Below, piece after piece: positions 23,011 through 30,025 of a stretch of DNA of 33,633 nt. Each line of letters starts with the position of its first letter. The stretch's first letter is position 1. The notes beneath the pieces were generated by a model that had not been told where the DNA came from, did not search any database, and saw only the letters and a list, made by a program, of their open reading frames with translations. Both the position numbers and the translations under genes were made by a program. Origin of the DNA: JAOADN01 sp049323795 (GTDB taxonomy: Bacteria; Pseudomonadota; Alphaproteobacteria; Rhodobacterales; Rhodobacteraceae); NCBI GenBank assembly GCA_049323795.1, contig JBMOOH010000013.1, positions 1-33,633 on the forward strand, in the 5' to 3' direction.

Positions 23011-23322
23011 ATGACAGGATTTCCGGCATGGCGGACGGCGCTCTTCGGGGTGTCCCTCCTTGCGGCGTGCACCGACCCGGGATTCACCGGTGTCGCGGGG
23101 ATGCGCGAGGCCGAGGCGAACCAGGTTGCGGCCTGCCGATACGTCTCGAACCTCCGGATGAGTCCCGGTGTCTACGGCCCGCTCGCCGACGAGGGGCTGA
23201 GATACACTCGCAACAAGATCATGGCCGACGCGCGGTCGATGGGCGCCAACACGGTCGTCTTCGACAAGGTGACGCCGGGCCTGCCGGTCGGCGAGGTCAC
23301 GGCGGTCGCCTATACCTGCTGA
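23011..23322 (+). CDS. Small lipoprotein, DUF4156-like
   Basis: 103 residues with a lipoprotein signal: MTGFPAWRTALFGVSLLAAC, lipobox LLAAC with Cys20. The mature part contains NQVAACRYVSNLRMSPG and ends in a MADARSMGANTVVFDKVTPG stretch, a pattern seen in DUF4156 lipoproteins (single small beta-alpha domain, function unknown). Three further Cys in the mature chain could make disulfides. The start ATG is preceded by AGGAGG at 22999-23004, an ideal Shine-Dalgarno. Lies upstream of ureE, with 126 bp between them. Confidence 0.82.
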   Translation: MTGFPAWRTALFGVSLLAACTDPGFTGVAGMREAEANQVAACRYVSNLRMSPGVYGPLADEGLRYTRNKIMADARSMGANTVVFDKVTPGLPVGEVTAVAYTC

Positions 23323-23448
23323 CGGACCTGCCGGGAAAGGTCGCGCCCGGGCCGTCGGCCGCAGGCATTCCGGGGGCGGGGCGTTCCGCCGCCTTGGCCT
23401 GGCCCCGGCGCTGTGGCAGGAATCGTCCGAAGACGAAGGAGAGGCCCC

Positions 23449-24003
23449 ATGTCCGAACCGCTGCCGCGCGCTGTCGCCGTGCTTCATCCCGGCGCATGGT
23501 CGGGGGCGGCCGATGCCGTGTCGCTCGACTATGCCGGACGATTCCTGCGCCGCCGCCGTCTGACGACCGAGGCCGGGCGCGACATCCTCGCCGACCTGCC
23601 CGAGACGGTCAGCCTGGAAGAGGGCGATGCGCTGCGGCTCGAAGATGGCGGGGTGGTGGCGGTCCGGGCCGCACCCGAGGATCTGGTCGAGGTGCGGGGG
23701 GCCAACCTGCCGCGCCTCGCCTGGCACATCGGCAACCGTCACTTCCCCTGCGAGGTCGGGACGGACCGGCTGGTGATCCGCCGCGACCCTGTGATCGAGG
23801 CGCTGCTCATGCATCTCGGGGCCGTCCTGACTCCGCTGTCGGCCCCGTTCCGGCCGGAGGGCGGCGCCTACGGGCACGGGCCGGCGGAGGCGGATGGCCA
23901 CGATGCCCGCGAGCATGGGCACGACCATGGGCATGGGCACCTGCGGGTGCATACCCACGTCTCGCACGGATACGCCGACGAGGAACCGGACGGCGAGGCC
24001 TGA
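23449..24003 (+). CDS. ureE: Urease accessory protein UreE (orphan)
   Basis: 184-residue UreE nickel chaperone. N-terminal peptide-binding domain (residues about 1-75), then the metal-binding domain with AWHIGNRHFP (91-100) and a His-rich tail: histidines at 143, 151, 156, 158, 160, 162, 164, 168, 170 and 173 (HGHDHGHGH...HTHVSHG). It delivers nickel to urease via UreG. The ATG at 23449 follows GAAGGAGAGG. No ureA, B, C, D, F or G lies in the window; the downstream neighbour is an IS481-type remnant. Either urease genes are elsewhere or this is a relic kept for nickel storage. Confidence 0.92.
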   Translation: MSEPLPRAVAVLHPGAWSGAADAVSLDYAGRFLRRRRLTTEAGRDILADLPETVSLEEGDALRLEDGGVVAVRAAPEDLVEVRGANLPRLAWHIGNRHFPCEVGTDRLVIRRDPVIEALLMHLGAVLTPLSAPFRPEGGAYGHGPAEADGHDAREHGHDHGHGHLRVHTHVSHGYADEEPDGEA

Positions 24004-24221
24004 CCGCATGGGCGCGGCCGCGCTGCTGACGCCGGCCATCCTCGCCATGCAGAGGCTTGCTTCAGCACCGCGGGAACCAGCCGCACGACCCTCGCTCGAC
24101 CTGTCGGCATCAGTCGTGCATGCTCGTCGACGTGCATCCAATCCCCCGTGAAGCGGCTGAATCCCCGTAACTCCAGCCTTCTTCCCCGGGATCGGATGAA
24201 CAACCTGTGGAACCCTCACAG
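24004..24221. other. Junction between ureE and a degraded insertion sequence
   Basis: Seven bases after the ureE stop there is an ATG (24008) reading MGAAALLT, the kind of N-terminus a following ureF could have, but the frame then diverges and no UreF motif appears. The right part (about 24075-24220) is an IS481-type end. The first 60 bases therefore look like a breakpoint region. The ureF reading is speculative. Confidence 0.35.
24075..24220 (-). mobile_element. IS481-family insertion sequence remnant (left end, 5' of transposase)
   Basis: Reading leftward from 24220, TGTGAGGGTTCCACAGGTTG then TTCATCCGA matches the terminal repeat style of IS481 (TGTGAA...AGGTTGT...TTCATCCGA), and it abuts a GCTAGG (24221-24226), the NCTAGN target preferred by that element. 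About 80 bp further an ATG at 24137 opens MHVDEHARLMPTGRARVVRL, resembling the N-terminus of IS481 transposases (MNxHKNARLTPxGRxxLVxR). Similarity stops after about 21 residues; the rest of the transposase and the other end are absent. Comparison is from memory of the IS481 sequence. Confidence 0.68.
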
Positions 24222-25202
24222 CTAGGGCCGGCTCCGGGGCCTGCCCTCGGCCTTGCTGGGCGGAAGCGCCACGCCGGCCCGCCCGAGCTGGCGCTCCAGA
24301 TCGGCCAGCCGTGCGCCGAATTTCGGTGCGTTCAGCCGCTGCACGGCGTTGCGGCAGAGGAGCGCGTTCAGGAGCGGTCGGCCATCTGCCTCGAGCCGGC
24401 CCGAGAGGCCGCGGAGATAGGGCGGGAAATTGCGTCGTGCCCGGTAGAAGGTTCGGAAGAGCGTCGCGTCGAGCGCGCCCGTGCAGGCGGCGGCGAGGAC
24501 CGAGGGCAGGACCCGCATCCCGTCAAGGGCGCCGGCGACATCCCTGCCAAGGTTCCGGCACGGCAGGAGCGTTGTCCATGGCCGCCTGAAGAGCGCCGCG
24601 TGCATGGCGTCGAGTTGCTGCTCGGGGTCGTAGATGACGAAGACGGGGCCCGCGCCCTCGGTCATGTCGGGGGCGTAGCCGTAGCGGTCGGTGAAGCACA
24701 GCCTCCGGCGCTCGGCAAAGCGCGGATCCCAGCCGGCCACCAGCGGATCGAGCGTCGCCTGGGGCTGGACCGCCACCACCGTCGCGCCCGGCGCGGTGAC
24801 CGAGAAGGCGGCGGCGGCATAGCCGCACATGCCCGCGCCGTAGAACACGACCCGGTCGAAATCCTCGAAGAACGCGTCGTCCACGAGGCGGTCGAAGTAG
24901 CGATAGACGGCGGGGTCGCGGAACCAGGTGGCACCGTCGGCCACGACGGAGAGGAGCGACCAGCCCCGCGGCCGGGTGATCGCGAAGCCATAGGGAAGCT
25001 GCTGCGGCGTCGCCCTGCGGATCGAGTCCCGTGTCTCGAAGGTGACGAGGAGCGTGGGGCCTTCGTCGGCAAAGAAGGCGAAATGCGATGGACCGAGCCT
25101 TTCGAAGGACCCGGCCTCGTCGCCGATCGCGGCGATCCTGGCCACCCAGTCGGCATCGCTCAACGACCTGAGGTCGTCGTGCTCCACCCTGTTCGCGGAC
25201 AT
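24222..25202 (-). CDS. Alpha/beta-hydrolase-like protein lacking catalytic residues
   Basis: 326 residues from ATG 25202. Clearly related to the C-terminal 270 residues of the protein at 30018-31409: shared WSLLSVVADGATWFRDPAVY, FDRVVFYGAGMCGYAAAAF, VQPQATLDP, FVIYDPEQQLDA and C-terminal NFPPYLR. In the relative the nucleophile elbow is GASMGG with a Ser; here it is GAGMCG (Gly124). The catalytic His (LLGHRLG there) aligns with Arg216 (PCRNLG). Such proteins are often mis-annotated as PAPS reductases; I see no such domain. Probably a pseudoenzyme or scaffold. Its stop codon TAG lies in the CTAG target of the IS481 remnant, so the natural C-terminus may have been cut. Confidence 0.8.
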   Translation of the reverse strand: MSANRVEHDDLRSLSDADWVARIAAIGDEAGSFERLGPSHFAFFADEGPTLLVTFETRDSIRRATPQQLPYGFAITRPRGWSLLSVVADGATWFRDPAVYRYFDRLVDDAFFEDFDRVVFYGAGMCGYAAAAFSVTAPGATVVAVQPQATLDPLVAGWDPRFAERRRLCFTDRYGYAPDMTEGAGPVFVIYDPEQQLDAMHAALFRRPWTTLLPCRNLGRDVAGALDGMRVLPSVLAAACTGALDATLFRTFYRARRNFPPYLRGLSGRLEADGRPLLNALLCRNAVQRLNAPKFGARLADLERQLGRAGVALPPSKAEGRPRSRP

Positions 25203-25335
25203 CGCTTGAACCGCCCACCCACACTCACCCGATCGCACACTGCCCCGCACCGCGAGACTTGCGCAAGCTGTCTTGAAGGACAGGACGGACAACGGATCGT
25301 TGCCGGAAACGGGATTGTCCGTTGCGGCTCTCCGG

Positions 25336-25377
25336 CTGCGTCAGCCGGGCTGCGTCAGCCGGGCTGCGTCAGTCGGG
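25336..25377 (-). repeat. Three 14-bp tandem repeats at the stop codon of the glycosyltransferase
   Basis: CTGCGTCAGCCGGG at 25336-25349 and 25350-25363, and CTGCGTCAGTCGGG at 25364-25377. On the minus strand each contains TGA; the one at 25369-25371 is the stop of the glycosyltransferase gene, the other two fall in the remaining two frames. Confidence 0.88.
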
Positions 25378-26475
25378 CTGCGGGCTGCCCGGCGGGCCCT
25401 CGGCCGCGCCATCCCCCACAGCCCCCGGGACAGAGCGCAGCCCGGTGGCGCGCAGGGCGAAGGCGGTCAGCCGCCGGGTGCCCTCGGGCCCGACGGGATG
25501 GCTCGGAGGAACCATCAGGAGGCGCCCGAAGAGCGACCGGAACGGCTCTTCGAGCATCAGGGCCTCGAACCGCGCGCACCGCCACGCGACGGCGTGGCGG
25601 TGGAGCGGGCCGAGGACGGGATCCGCCGCCAGCATCGCGCGGATCGGGTCCGACACCGGCCGCATCCGCGCGATCGACCTGTCCTCGTCCGAGCAGAGAT
25701 TGCGTTCCACCCAGTAGGACATGTCGAAGGCCGGCCCGTCGCGGTTGGCGCGGCCGCGGTCCACCTTGACGATGTAGCTCTCCATCGCGCCGAGCGCGTA
25801 GTGGTTGAGCTGGACGAGGCCGAAGTTGTCCTGCCCGAGCGGCGCGAAGATGCGGGCGGTCCTGAAGGCGTCGGGCAGGGGGCGGCCCGATCCGTCGTGC
25901 CAGCGCGCCGCGGCGATGCGGGCCGGGTCGGGCCGGCGGGGACGGTGGACGCCGAGGCGGGCATAGGTTCCGTCGTTGCGGAAGAGCGTCTTGAAGAGCG
26001 AGGCCCGCCAGGGCCAGCCGACGATGGCGGGGGCGGCGCGGGTGAAGACCTCGGTCACCGGGCGGTCCTCGAAGGCGACGACGCCGGCGTTGCCGAAGAG
26101 CCGCCAGGTCATCGTGATGGCGGTCGCGCCGGGGAGGGCGCCAAGGAGGGCCGGGACGGTGCCGTCGCCGGCGTGGATGTTCACGTATTCGTCGATGTCG
26201 AGGGTGACGATCCAGTCGGCGGCGGCCCGCAGGGGGTGGCTCTCGGCCCGGGCGAGCGCGTCCCACTGGGCGCTCCTGCGGTGGGGGCCGTCGTTCCGGA
26301 CATGGCTGAGCCAGCCGAGCCGGGCGAGGCGGTCGAGCATCGCATCGGTGCCGTCGGCGCAGTCGTTCGAGAAGACGAGGAAATCGGTGACGCCCGCGGC
26401 GCGGTGGTGCGCGAACCAGTCGAGGAGGAACGCCCCCTCGTTCCGCACCGTGAGGATGGCGAGGATGCGGGTCAT
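25369..26475 (-). CDS. Family 2-like glycosyltransferase
   Basis: 368 residues. N-terminal sequence MTRILAILTVRNEGAFLLDW with the NEG of GT-A glycosyltransferases, SNDCADGTD (36-44) as nucleotide-sugar site, and the metal-binding motif LDIDEYVNI at 92-100. Later TMTWRLFGNAG, FKTLFRND, and LNHYALGAMESYIVKVDRGR are shared almost residue for residue with the C-terminal half of the 767-residue protein at 26659. Sugar and acceptor unknown. Starts 183 bp after that neighbour ends, with a strong stem-loop in between. Probably acts in surface glycan or glycoconjugate assembly. C-terminal tail is Gly/Pro-rich and ends in a tandem repeat. Confidence 0.87.
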   Translation of the reverse strand: MTRILAILTVRNEGAFLLDWFAHHRAAGVTDFLVFSNDCADGTDAMLDRLARLGWLSHVRNDGPHRRSAQWDALARAESHPLRAAADWIVTLDIDEYVNIHAGDGTVPALLGALPGATAITMTWRLFGNAGVVAFEDRPVTEVFTRAAPAIVGWPWRASLFKTLFRNDGTYARLGVHRPRRPDPARIAAARWHDGSGRPLPDAFRTARIFAPLGQDNFGLVQLNHYALGAMESYIVKVDRGRANRDGPAFDMSYWVERNLCSDEDRSIARMRPVSDPIRAMLAADPVLGPLHRHAVAWRCARFEALMLEEPFRSLFGRLLMVPPSHPVGPEGTRRLTAFALRATGLRSVPGAVGDGAAEGPPGSPQPD

Positions 26476-26554
26476 GGCGCGCGCCGCGGGATGACCGCCC
26501 CGTGTCCGGCGGCAGGTCCGGGGCGGGGATAACGACGCCAGCGGCCCCAGCCAC

Positions 26555-26589
26555 GGGCAGCGCCCGCCCCGGGGGGACGGGCGCCGCCC
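26555..26589 (-). terminator. Long GC-rich stem-loop between two glycosyltransferase genes
   Basis: GGGCAGCGCCCGCCCC (26555-26570) pairs with GGGACGGGCGCCGCCC (26574-26589): 14 of 16 positions pair, 3-base GGG loop. It lies 70-100 bases beyond the stop of the upstream glycosyltransferase on the minus strand and upstream of the next gene's start. It has no T-tract on the minus strand, so it may terminate or attenuate transcription. On the plus strand it is followed by CTTT, but no plus-strand gene ends here. Confidence 0.5.
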
Positions 26590-26658
26590 TTTCCGCGGGA
26601 TCCACGGCGGTCGCGCCGAAGCGGCGTGGAGGTGCGCGGCGCCCGCCGGGGTGTGAGA

Positions 26659-28962
26659 TCAGTGCTCCGCATCGCCCGCATGGTCCACCGTGAAGAGGAA
26701 GTCCGGCGGCAGGTCCTGCCGGTGCAGGTCGTGCGGGATCACGGCGGGCCCCGCGTTGAACACCGACGCGCCGAAGACGTGGAGCATCCGGCTCAGGGTC
26801 TGCATCCGCTCGCCGGTCAGCTCGGCGTGGAAGGCCGCCTGATCGGGACGGGCCTTGATCTCGGCGATCCGCGCGCGATGGGCGGCGACGGCGGCGTCAT
26901 GCGCCGCCCGGACCCCGGGATCCGACGCAAGACGGTCGTATTCGGCCCGTGCCGCCGGGATCATCCGCTGGATCGACCGGTCCTCGACGGCGTTGTGGTT
27001 CATCCGGAACCAGTAGTTCAGGCCCTGGTCGCGGTCCACGTGGTTCACCCGGCCCCGGTCGCGCTTCACAAGGAAGCTCTCGGCCGACCGGACGGCATAG
27101 TGGTTGAGGCTGACCCAGTCGTAGCCGTAGGTTTCGGTCGAGGACCGCCAGCCGTTGCGGAATATCCCGCGCGGCATCGGCCGTCCCGACCCGTTCAGCC
27201 ATCTCACCTGGTCCCAGAGGTCGGGGCGCAGGCCCTTGGGACGGTGGACGCCGAGTTTCTTGTAGATCTCGATGTTGCGGAAGAGCGTCTTGAAACCCCA
27301 GGCCTGATGTGGCTTGCGGACAAGCTCGGGCGCGCAGAGGGCGAACTGCTCGGTGACGAAGCGGTCCGCGTAGCCGTCCACGTCGGCATTTCCGAACAGC
27401 CGCCACGTCAGCGCGATCATGTTCGCCCCGGGCATCGCGCCCTCCATCGCGCCGCGCAGATCGGCAAGCGTGCCGTCGCCGAGGCGGATGTTGATGAACT
27501 CGTCCACATCCATGCAGATGACCCAGTCGGCCCGCTGCACGGCGGGTTCGGATTCGGCCGCCTGAAGTGCCGCATGCTGGGGCCTGAGGTGCATGGCGCG
27601 GTACGGGTTGTCCCGCCGCTCGACCACGCCCCGCGCGGCGAGGGCGTCGAGCAGGCGGTCGGTGCCGTCGGTGCAGTCGTTGGTGTAGACGAGGAAGTCG
27701 GTCACGCCGATGGCGCGGTGATGGGCGATCCATTCCAGGATGAAGGGGCCTTCGTTCTTCATGGTCGTCACCACCGCCGTGCGCACCGTCGCCGGATGCC
27801 CGTCGGGGCTGCCGAAGTCGTCGAGGTCGGAGAGCGGCGCGTAGACCGGGCGGTGGGCGAAGCCGTGGACGGCGAGCGCGACAAGCGCGGGATCCTCGAC
27901 GAGCGAGGTCTTGGGGACGAGTTCCGACGTGCGCCGGCCGGGCACGCGCAGCGCCATCGCACGCCAGAACGGAACGGCGGCGTCGGGCTCGGGCCTGGCA
28001 TAGGCGACCCGGGTCGCCCTCCAGGTCCGGTCCGGATCCGAGAGGGCCGAGGCGACGCCCCAGCGCGCGATCCCGCGCCGGCCGTCGAACTGGCGGCAGA
28101 TATGGTCGCCGAAGCGCTCCGGCTGGCCCTTGCGGATGCGCCAGGGATAGATGCGCCGCCCGACCATCAGGACGACGCCGTCCTTCGCCGCGGTGCAGAG
28201 GTCGAAGGCGGTGGGCGCGCCGGGGGCGCGTTCGGCCAGAAGGTCGCTCACGTCGAGCGTGAGGACCGCGCGGGCCGGGCGGAGGAAGCGCCATTTGGCG
28301 ATCTCGTGGATCAGCCCCTCGCCGAGGGGCGCGAGCCAGGGATCCGGCGCCGGGGGCTCCATCCGGTCCTTGCCCGGCGCGTCGGGGGCGAGGAACGGGT
28401 GGCTTTCGGGGCCGAGGCCGGGCTTGCCGAGGGGGATGGGCGCATCGAGGACGACGATGCGCACGTCAAGGCCGAGGAGGCCGGCTTCGGCCAGGACTTC
28501 GTCCGCGAAGCCCTCCTGCCCGGTTCCGGCGCGGTTCACGATCAGGGCGGCATCCATCCCGTGCGCCGTCGCGTGATAGCGGACCCAGTCGGCGACGGTG
28601 CGGGGCGTCTCGACCGTGCGGAAGGCGAGAATCGCGTTGCGGCCCGCGAAGATCTCCCATTCGGGGGCGCTGACCCTGACCTCGACTGCCCCGTCCGGAC
28701 CGGTCAGCGCCACGGGCGATCCGTCGGGCCTGCCGTCGGCCCCGAGGACCAGCACCCCGCCCGCCACCTCGCGCCGCTCGCGGATGCAGGGATCGCCGGG
28801 GGCCACCGTCCCGGCCCGCGTTCCGGCCGCAAAGAAGAGCCGGAACTGGCGCATCCCGCCCTCGCACCAGGCCACGGCGTCGAGCAGCGACAGCCCGCCC
28901 GCCGTCTGTGCGGTCAGGCTCCGCCTGAGGACGCTGCCTTCGGGCGGCGCGGTATCGGGCAT
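26659..28962 (-). CDS. Two-domain glycosyltransferase with degenerate N-terminal half
   Basis: 767 residues containing two glycosyltransferase-like halves. The C-terminal half (about 393-660) is an intact GT2-like domain: MKNEGPFILEWIAHHRAIGV at 401-420, TNDCTDGTD at 427-435, metal motif MDVDEFINI at 484-492, followed by WRLFGNADVD, FKTLFRN and LNHYAVRSAESFLVKRDRGR. The N-terminal half has the same plan (FRTVETPRTVADWVRYHATA from about 114; LTLDVSDLL at 234-242), but NEG is replaced by ETP and the metal motif by DVSD, so it is probably inactive. The last ~100 residues are helical and charged. Divergent from the glycosyltransferase at 29144. Confidence 0.88.
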   Translation of the reverse strand: MPDTAPPEGSVLRRSLTAQTAGGLSLLDAVAWCEGGMRQFRLFFAAGTRAGTVAPGDPCIRERREVAGGVLVLGADGRPDGSPVALTGPDGAVEVRVSAPEWEIFAGRNAILAFRTVETPRTVADWVRYHATAHGMDAALIVNRAGTGQEGFADEVLAEAGLLGLDVRIVVLDAPIPLGKPGLGPESHPFLAPDAPGKDRMEPPAPDPWLAPLGEGLIHEIAKWRFLRPARAVLTLDVSDLLAERAPGAPTAFDLCTAAKDGVVLMVGRRIYPWRIRKGQPERFGDHICRQFDGRRGIARWGVASALSDPDRTWRATRVAYARPEPDAAVPFWRAMALRVPGRRTSELVPKTSLVEDPALVALAVHGFAHRPVYAPLSDLDDFGSPDGHPATVRTAVVTTMKNEGPFILEWIAHHRAIGVTDFLVYTNDCTDGTDRLLDALAARGVVERRDNPYRAMHLRPQHAALQAAESEPAVQRADWVICMDVDEFINIRLGDGTLADLRGAMEGAMPGANMIALTWRLFGNADVDGYADRFVTEQFALCAPELVRKPHQAWGFKTLFRNIEIYKKLGVHRPKGLRPDLWDQVRWLNGSGRPMPRGIFRNGWRSSTETYGYDWVSLNHYAVRSAESFLVKRDRGRVNHVDRDQGLNYWFRMNHNAVEDRSIQRMIPAARAEYDRLASDPGVRAAHDAAVAAHRARIAEIKARPDQAAFHAELTGERMQTLSRMLHVFGASVFNAGPAVIPHDLHRQDLPPDFLFTVDHAGDAEH

Positions 28963-29143
28963 CGTCGGGGTCTGCTCTTCCCTGGTGTTGGGGGCAGGCT
29001 AGCACAGAGCTGCGGCCCGATAAACACGGCGGCGCGTCGCGCTTCGACCCCGTTGCGGGAAAGGCTGGCCATGTGGCGCGGGCCTCGGCAGAATGCCGGG
29101 CGAGCGCGGGGCCAACCGGCGCCGGGCAGAGGCGGGCAGGGAC
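28963..29143. other. Divergent intergenic region in the glycan locus
   Basis: 181 bases between two divergent glycosyltransferase genes. On the minus strand a weak promoter pair may exist (TTTATC then TAGCCT with a 17-base spacer) before the gene starting at 28962; on the plus strand GGGCAGGG precedes the ATG at 29144. No palindromic operator stands out. A slightly lower GC patch (CCCGATAAACACGG near 29018) is the only A/T-rich part. Confidence 0.4.
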
Positions 29144-30025
29144 ATGAACGGCAAGGTTGGCACGCGCGGCGGCAGCGACTGGCGTATCGGGATGCTGTGG
29201 ATCGGGGGGCCCCTGAGCTTTCTCGAGCAGCTCTGCATCAAGTCCTTCCTCGACGCGGGCCACGAGACGATCCTCTATTCCTACGAGGAGATCCCGAACG
29301 CCCCGGCGGGCACCGTCCGCGCCGACGCGAACGCGATCCTGCCGCAGGCGAACGTCCTGCGCCACGAGCGCACGAACAGCCCCGCGCTGCATTCCGACCT
29401 CTTCCGCTATCACCTGCTTTCCAGGGAAGACCGGATCATCTGGGCCGATACGGACGCCTATTGCGTGAAGCCCTTCGTGACCGGGACGGGGCATTTCCAC
29501 GCCTGGGAATCCGACAAGGGCATCAACGGCGGCGTGCTCGGCCTGCCGAAGGACAGCCTGACGCTGAAGGCGCTTCTCGACTTCACCGCGGACGAATTCG
29601 CGATCCCCGAATGGTATGCCGGCCACCGCCGGGCCGAGCTTCAGGCGAGGAAGGAGGCCGGCACGCCCGTCCACGCGGGCGAGATGCCCTGGGGCGTCTG
29701 GGGGCCGCACGCGCTGACGCATTACCTGAAGAAGACGGGCGAGGTGCGCCACACGATGCCCCGCGCCGCGCTCTATCCCTTCGCCTACGAGGACCGCCGG
29801 CTGATGCTGCGCCCCGGGCTCGACCCCGCGCCTTATGTGACCGGCGAGACCTTCTCGATCCATTTCTACGGGCGGCGGATGCGGAGCCGGATCGTGGCGA
29901 AGGAGGGGGGCGTGCCGAAGCCCCGGTCGCTGATCGGGCAGCTGCTGAAGAAGCACGGCATCGACCCGCTCGCCGCCCCGATCCGCAGCAGGCCGATCGA
30001 CGACGACGAGGCCGGGGATGACTGA
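29144..30025 (+). CDS. Glycosyltransferase with DXD motif (capsular/sugar-binding type)
   Basis: 293 residues from ATG 29144 (preceded by GGGCAGGG; an earlier in-frame ATG at 29093 has no ribosome site). Resembles the Gly_transf_sug group: MLWIGGPLSFLEQLCIKSFL at 17-36, conserved SDLFRYHLL (84-92), metal-binding ADTDAYC with the DXD at 102-104, and INGGVLGLPK. Later WGVWGPHALTHYLKK and SIHFYGRRMRSR. It should transfer a sugar from a nucleotide sugar; acceptor unknown. Its 3' end overlaps the next gene by eight bases, so it is translationally coupled to an alpha/beta-hydrolase-like protein. Confidence 0.87.
   Translation: MNGKVGTRGGSDWRIGMLWIGGPLSFLEQLCIKSFLDAGHETILYSYEEIPNAPAGTVRADANAILPQANVLRHERTNSPALHSDLFRYHLLSREDRIIWADTDAYCVKPFVTGTGHFHAWESDKGINGGVLGLPKDSLTLKALLDFTADEFAIPEWYAGHRRAELQARKEAGTPVHAGEMPWGVWGPHALTHYLKKTGEVRHTMPRAALYPFAYEDRRLMLRPGLDPAPYVTGETFSIHFYGRRMRSRIVAKEGGVPKPRSLIGQLLKKHGIDPLAAPIRSRPIDDDEAGDD

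Noticed and set aside
24008..24151. Plus-strand reading MGAAALLT as the start of a truncated ureF
   Set aside because: The next residues (PAILAMQRLASAP) do not match the QWLSPAFP region of UreF, so I keep it only as a hint at the breakpoint and do not annotate a gene.
21937..24219. Very long minus-strand open frame of 760 residues across lysE, lipoprotein and ureE
   Set aside because: Composition-driven open frame in GC-rich DNA; the real genes in other frames have clear families and ribosome sites.
26626..30021. Plus-strand open frame of 1131 residues across the glycosyltransferases
   Set aside because: Antisense to the 767-residue glycosyltransferase and out of frame with the gene at 29144; no domain, Arg/Gly/Asp-rich artefact.
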